Assembly (NCBI RefSeq): GCF_014651695.1
Contig: NZ_BMXJ01000002.1
Span: 620,001-684,000, forward strand
Reading direction: 5' to 3'
Length of the DNA: 64,000 nt
Source of the DNA: Nocardiopsis terrae
Lineage (GTDB): Bacteria; Actinomycetota; Actinomycetes; Streptosporangiales; Streptosporangiaceae
The stretch's first letter is position 1. Each line of letters opens with the position of its first letter. This document shows positions 60,942 to 64,000 of the stretch, in pieces. The position numbers were made by a program, and so were the translations under genes. A model generated the notes under the pieces. That model made no database searches. It had not been told where the DNA came from and saw only the letters and a list, made by a program, of their open reading frames with translations.

Positions 60942-63536
60942 TCACAGCCTCGGGTCCACCGGCTCGGTCTCCAGGGCCAGGACCGCGAAGACCGGCTCGT
61001 GCACCCGCCACAGGGGCTCACCCGCGGCCTGGCGGGCCAGGGCCTCCAGCCCGAGCTTGTGTTCGCGCATGGCCAGCCCGCTCTTGCGGCCGAGCTTGCG
61101 GTCCTTGAGCACCGCGATCCGCTCCGGGTCGGTGTAGTCCGGCCCGTAGACGATCCGCAGGTACTCCGGTCCGCGGACCTTCAGCCCCGGCTGGGCCAGA
61201 CCCTTGCGGCCCTTGGCCCGGGCACCGAGCAGCGGCTTGACCACCATGCCCTCACCGCCGCGGTCGACCATCTCCCGCCACCAGGCGGCCGCGGCCGCGC
61301 AGGCGTCCGGGTCCGTGGTGTCCACCACCCGGTAGCGGGTGGTGGACACCATCCCGCCGGTCCCGGCCAGCTGTTCGGCCACCCCCATGTGCCAGAGGTG
61401 GTCGGCCTCGCCGTACTCCCGGCCCTCGGAGGCCAACAGCATGAACGGGGCGTAGCGCAGCCCGTCCGCACCCTCGGTCTCCCAAGAGTAACGGCGGTAG
61501 ACCGCGCTGAACGCCTCCGTCTGCTCGGTGCGGCGCGCGGTGGTCTCCGCCAGTCCCCCGACGTCCACGCCCCGCTCGGCCGCCGCGGCCAGGGCGGCCG
61601 CGGCAGCGGGCAGCGAGGCCCGGGCGGCGGCGCCCACGGACGCGTACTGCTCGCGGATGAGCGAACGCGCCTTGGCCGACCAGGGCAGCATCTCGCCGTC
61701 CAGGGCCACCCAGTCCGTGCCGAGCCTGTCCCACAGGCCGGCGTCGGTGACCGCCTGCCGCAGCCTGCGGACCACCTCGTCCTGGACCGCGGGGTCCCTG
61801 AAGAAGGGGCGCCCGGTGCGGGTGTAGACGGTTCCGAGCTCACCCGGGACGAAGCGCCGTTCGGCGGCGGCCTCGTCCCGGCACAGCACGGCGACCGCGC
61901 GCGAGCCCATGTGCTTCTCCTCGCAGATCACCTGCCCGACGCCGGAGCTCCGGTAGGAGGCGAAGGCCTCGTCGGGGTGCTCCAGCAGCCCGGGGTCGGC
62001 GGCGGTCGGTGCGGGGGCCATGGTCGGCGGCAGGTACACCAGCCACCGGGGGTCCACCGCGAAGCGGCTCATCACCTCCAGCGCGGCCATGGTGCTCTCG
62101 GCGTCGGCGCGCACGGTGCCGTGGGCGGTCTCGACGAACAGCCCGGACCCCTGGTCGCCCAACCCGACGTCGTTGATGTCGATGACCTGGCCCGCGCCCC
62201 CCTCGTCCCGCTCCGGCGGGTTGTCCACCAGCGGCCGGACCGGCTCGTACCAGGTGCGCTCGGCGTCCACGTCCACGATCTCCCGTTCGGGGTAGCGCAG
62301 CGCGGTGAGCCTTCCGCCGAACACGCAGCCGGTGTCCAGGCAGATGGTCCGGTTGAGCCACTCGGCCCTGTTCGTGGGCACGTGCCCGTAGACCACCATC
62401 GCCCTGCCCCGGTAGTCGCGGGCCCAGGGCAGCCGGACGGGGAGGCCGAACTCGTCGGTCTCGCCGGTGGTCTCGCCGTACAGGGCGAAGGAGCGCACCC
62501 GGCCCGAGGCGCGGCCGTGGTACTCCTCCTTCAGCCCGGCGTGCGCCACCACCAGCCTGCCGCCGTCCAGCAGCAGGTGGCTGACGAGGCCGTCGCAGAA
62601 GTCCAGCACCCGTGCGCGGAACTCCTCGCTCTCCCGGCCCAGCTGTTCCACGGTCTCGGCAAGACCGTGGGTCAGCCGGCCCTTGCCGCTCCTGAGGTAC
62701 CGGACCAGCTTGTTCTCGTGGTTTCCGGGCACGCAGAGGGCGTCGCCGTCGGCGACCATGCCCATGACCAGGCGCAGCACCCCGGGGCTGTCCGGCCCCC
62801 GGTCCACGAGGTCGCCGACGAACACGGCCGTGCGGCCCTGCGGGTGCCGGGCCCCGACCGGGCGGCCCTCGCCGTCGCGGCGCAGTTCGTAGCCGAGCTC
62901 CGCCAGCAGGGACTCCAGTTCGGAGCGGCAGCCGTGGACGTCACCGACGATGTCGAAGGGCCCGGTGAGCTCGGTGCGGTCCGGCCAGGGGCGTTCCAGC
63001 TCGATGCGGACGGCGTCGATCTCCTCCTGCCCCCTGAGGACGTACACCCTGCGCACGCCCTCGCGGGCCATCCGCTTGATCCCGCCGGTGAGGTCGCGCC
63101 GCTGGCGGCGGATGACGTGGTCGCCGAAGTCGCGGTCGGGGCGGACGCGGTTGCGTTCGCGGGCCAGCGCCTCGGGCACGTCGAGCACGATCGCGGTGGT
63201 GAGGACGTTGTTGTCCTTGGCGATACGGATCAGGTGCTCACGCGCACCGCGCTGGACGTTGGTGGCGTCCACGACGGTGAGCAGCCCGCGCCGCAGCCGG
63301 ATGTCCACGATGGTGCCGAGCAGAGCGAAGGCGTCGGAGGTGGCGGTCTGGTCGTTCTCGTCGTCGCTGACCATGCCCCGGCAGAAGTCGGAGCCGATCA
63401 CCTGGGTGGGTTCGAAGTGCCTGGCGGCGAAGGTGGACTTGCCCGACCCGGAGACCCCGACCAACAGGACGAGTCCCATCCGGGGCACGCGGAGCACCCG
63501 GGGCTCGCGGGCGGCCTCGTCGTTCGACTCGTTCAC
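60942..63536 (-). CDS. pnkp: Bacterial polynucleotide kinase-phosphatase-ligase (Pnkp) for RNA repair
   Basis: An 864-residue three-domain RNA end-healing and sealing enzyme. The 5' kinase has VGVSGSGKST at residues 26-35 and the general region LTVVDATNVQRGARE. The 2',3'-phosphatase is a metallophosphoesterase with GDVHG near 197, GDLVDRGPDS near 235, GNHENKLV near 267 and VYGHVPTN. The ligase/adenylyltransferase has the nucleophile Lys in CEEKHMGSRAV near 540, DGEMLPWS and VVKPLLG. The size and order equal the Clostridium thermocellum enzyme. The GTG overlaps the hen1 stop by GTGA, so the subunits are made together. Sealing needs Hen1 in the known systems. Confidence 0.95.
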   Translation of the reverse strand: MNESNDEAAREPRVLRVPRMGLVLLVGVSGSGKSTFAARHFEPTQVIGSDFCRGMVSDDENDQTATSDAFALLGTIVDIRLRRGLLTVVDATNVQRGAREHLIRIAKDNNVLTTAIVLDVPEALARERNRVRPDRDFGDHVIRRQRRDLTGGIKRMAREGVRRVYVLRGQEEIDAVRIELERPWPDRTELTGPFDIVGDVHGCRSELESLLAELGYELRRDGEGRPVGARHPQGRTAVFVGDLVDRGPDSPGVLRLVMGMVADGDALCVPGNHENKLVRYLRSGKGRLTHGLAETVEQLGRESEEFRARVLDFCDGLVSHLLLDGGRLVVAHAGLKEEYHGRASGRVRSFALYGETTGETDEFGLPVRLPWARDYRGRAMVVYGHVPTNRAEWLNRTICLDTGCVFGGRLTALRYPEREIVDVDAERTWYEPVRPLVDNPPERDEGGAGQVIDINDVGLGDQGSGLFVETAHGTVRADAESTMAALEVMSRFAVDPRWLVYLPPTMAPAPTAADPGLLEHPDEAFASYRSSGVGQVICEEKHMGSRAVAVLCRDEAAAERRFVPGELGTVYTRTGRPFFRDPAVQDEVVRRLRQAVTDAGLWDRLGTDWVALDGEMLPWSAKARSLIREQYASVGAAARASLPAAAAALAAAAERGVDVGGLAETTARRTEQTEAFSAVYRRYSWETEGADGLRYAPFMLLASEGREYGEADHLWHMGVAEQLAGTGGMVSTTRYRVVDTTDPDACAAAAAWWREMVDRGGEGMVVKPLLGARAKGRKGLAQPGLKVRGPEYLRIVYGPDYTDPERIAVLKDRKLGRKSGLAMREHKLGLEALARQAAGEPLWRVHEPVFAVLALETEPVDPRL

Positions 63537-64000
63537 TTGGTGAAGACTCCCATCTGGGTCGGGGCCCCGGTCTCGGGGTGTTCGGGGCCGACCGGCAGGC
63601 GGCGGACGGTGTAACCGTGTTCGGCGGCGACGCGGTCGGCCCAGGCGGCGAACTCGGCGCGGGTCCACTCGAAACGGTGGTCGGCGTGCCGGAACGCGCC
63701 CTCGGCCAGGCCCTCGTAGTGGCGGTTGTACTCGACGTTGGGTGTGGTGACCACGACGACGCGGGGGGCGGCGTCGCCGAAGACCACGTTCTCCATGGCG
63801 GGCAGCCGGGAGGGGTCGAGGTGTTCGACGACCTCCATGAGCACCGCCGCGTCGTGGCCGTGGAAGCGCCGGTCCCGGTAGACCACGGAGCCCAGCAGCA
63901 GTTCGGGGCGGGGCCGACGGGCCGACCGGTCGCCGGGGCGGGCGTCGTGGTCGGTGAACAGGCTCCGGTGCCGCCCGCCCCCGTCCGGGTGGCAGCCCTT
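63533..64000 (-). CDS. hen1: Hen1 RNA 3'-terminal 2'-O-methyltransferase, C-terminal part
   Basis: The visible 155 residues are the C-terminal end of bacterial Hen1; the frame is open to the right edge. The metal-binding motif MEVVEHLDPSRL (Glu, Glu-His) and the later FRHADHRFEWTR (His) match the Mn-dependent Hen1 methyltransferase active site, and LLLGSVVYRDRRFHGHDAA and VVVTTPNVEYN flank them. Hen1 methylates the 2'-OH at the 3' end of cleaved RNA before Pnkp seals it, so the repaired RNA resists the same cut again. The 5' half, including the ligase-activating N-terminal domain, is outside the window. Confidence 0.93.
   Translation of the reverse strand, partial: KGCHPDGGGRHRSLFTDHDARPGDRSARRPRPELLLGSVVYRDRRFHGHDAAVLMEVVEHLDPSRLPAMENVVFGDAAPRVVVVTTPNVEYNRHYEGLAEGAFRHADHRFEWTRAEFAAWADRVAAEHGYTVRRLPVGPEHPETGAPTQMGVFTK

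Overview
The window is very GC-rich, with actinomycete signatures: GTG and TTG starts, long I-shaped terminators with no U-run, an Scr1/DUF397 regulator pair, DUF3017, an IdeR/DmdR-type iron box, TamR-like operators and a REP13E12-type DUF222-HNH gene. Gene order and protein style fit a filamentous actinomycete of the Streptosporangiales/Nocardiopsaceae kind. This taxonomic placement is an inference from memory of such genomes.

Layout. 1-10.5 kb is housekeeping: a flavoprotein disulfide reductase (cut by the window edge), purine nucleoside phosphorylase, a PH-domain membrane protein coupled to adenosine deaminase, an M20 amidohydrolase, a YbdK-type carboxylate-amine ligase, a YihY membrane protein, a divergent galactokinase-like protein and an LCP-family wall-polymer transferase. 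An iron box with no obvious target gene lies at 2152-2170. 11-17.8 kb holds icd with a TamR-like operator, DUF3017, an FHA-HTH protein, the purN-purH-folD operon and a small membrane protein.

18.0-34.7 kb is an exopolysaccharide locus built as two convergent arms. The plus arm encodes a Wzz-like protein with a degenerate kinase domain, a Wzy/ligase-type membrane protein, an APH-fold kinase, a sulfotransferase, a Wzx-like flippase, an Alg14-like subunit, an Alg13-like subunit fused to a family-2 glycosyltransferase, and a GNAT protein. The minus arm encodes the initiating polyprenyl-phosphate sugar transferase, CysQ, CysD, CysN, a second sulfotransferase and a secreted GH26-like hydrolase. Sulfate activation, 3'-phosphoadenosine removal and two sulfotransferases next to polymer assembly genes strongly suggest a sulfated exopolysaccharide.

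35-41.9 kb is core again: pth, rplY, prs, glmU and tRNA-Gln, then a fatty-acid desaturase with a palindromic operator and a TetR gene, and a TamR-like MarR gene with its own operator. 42-47.8 kb is accessory: a GDSL lipoprotein, a CPBP protease, and a DUF222-HNH endonuclease gene flanked by 190-bp inverted repeats that differ at 2 positions. The right repeat supplies the stop codon of a neighbouring gene. Next come an Scr1-type regulator with its DUF397 partner and a lower-GC start region. 47.9-64 kb holds glutathione peroxidase, an ABC-F protein, a split transketolase under a MerR/SoxR-like 19-bp-spacer promoter, ispE, a Ser/Thr kinase, guaA, galE, a secreted nuclease, and the Pnkp-Hen1 RNA-repair pair (hen1 runs off the right edge).

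The strongest candidates for new biology are the inverted-repeat HNH element, the sulfated-polysaccharide locus, the orphan iron box and the MerR-type promoter on the transketolase pair.
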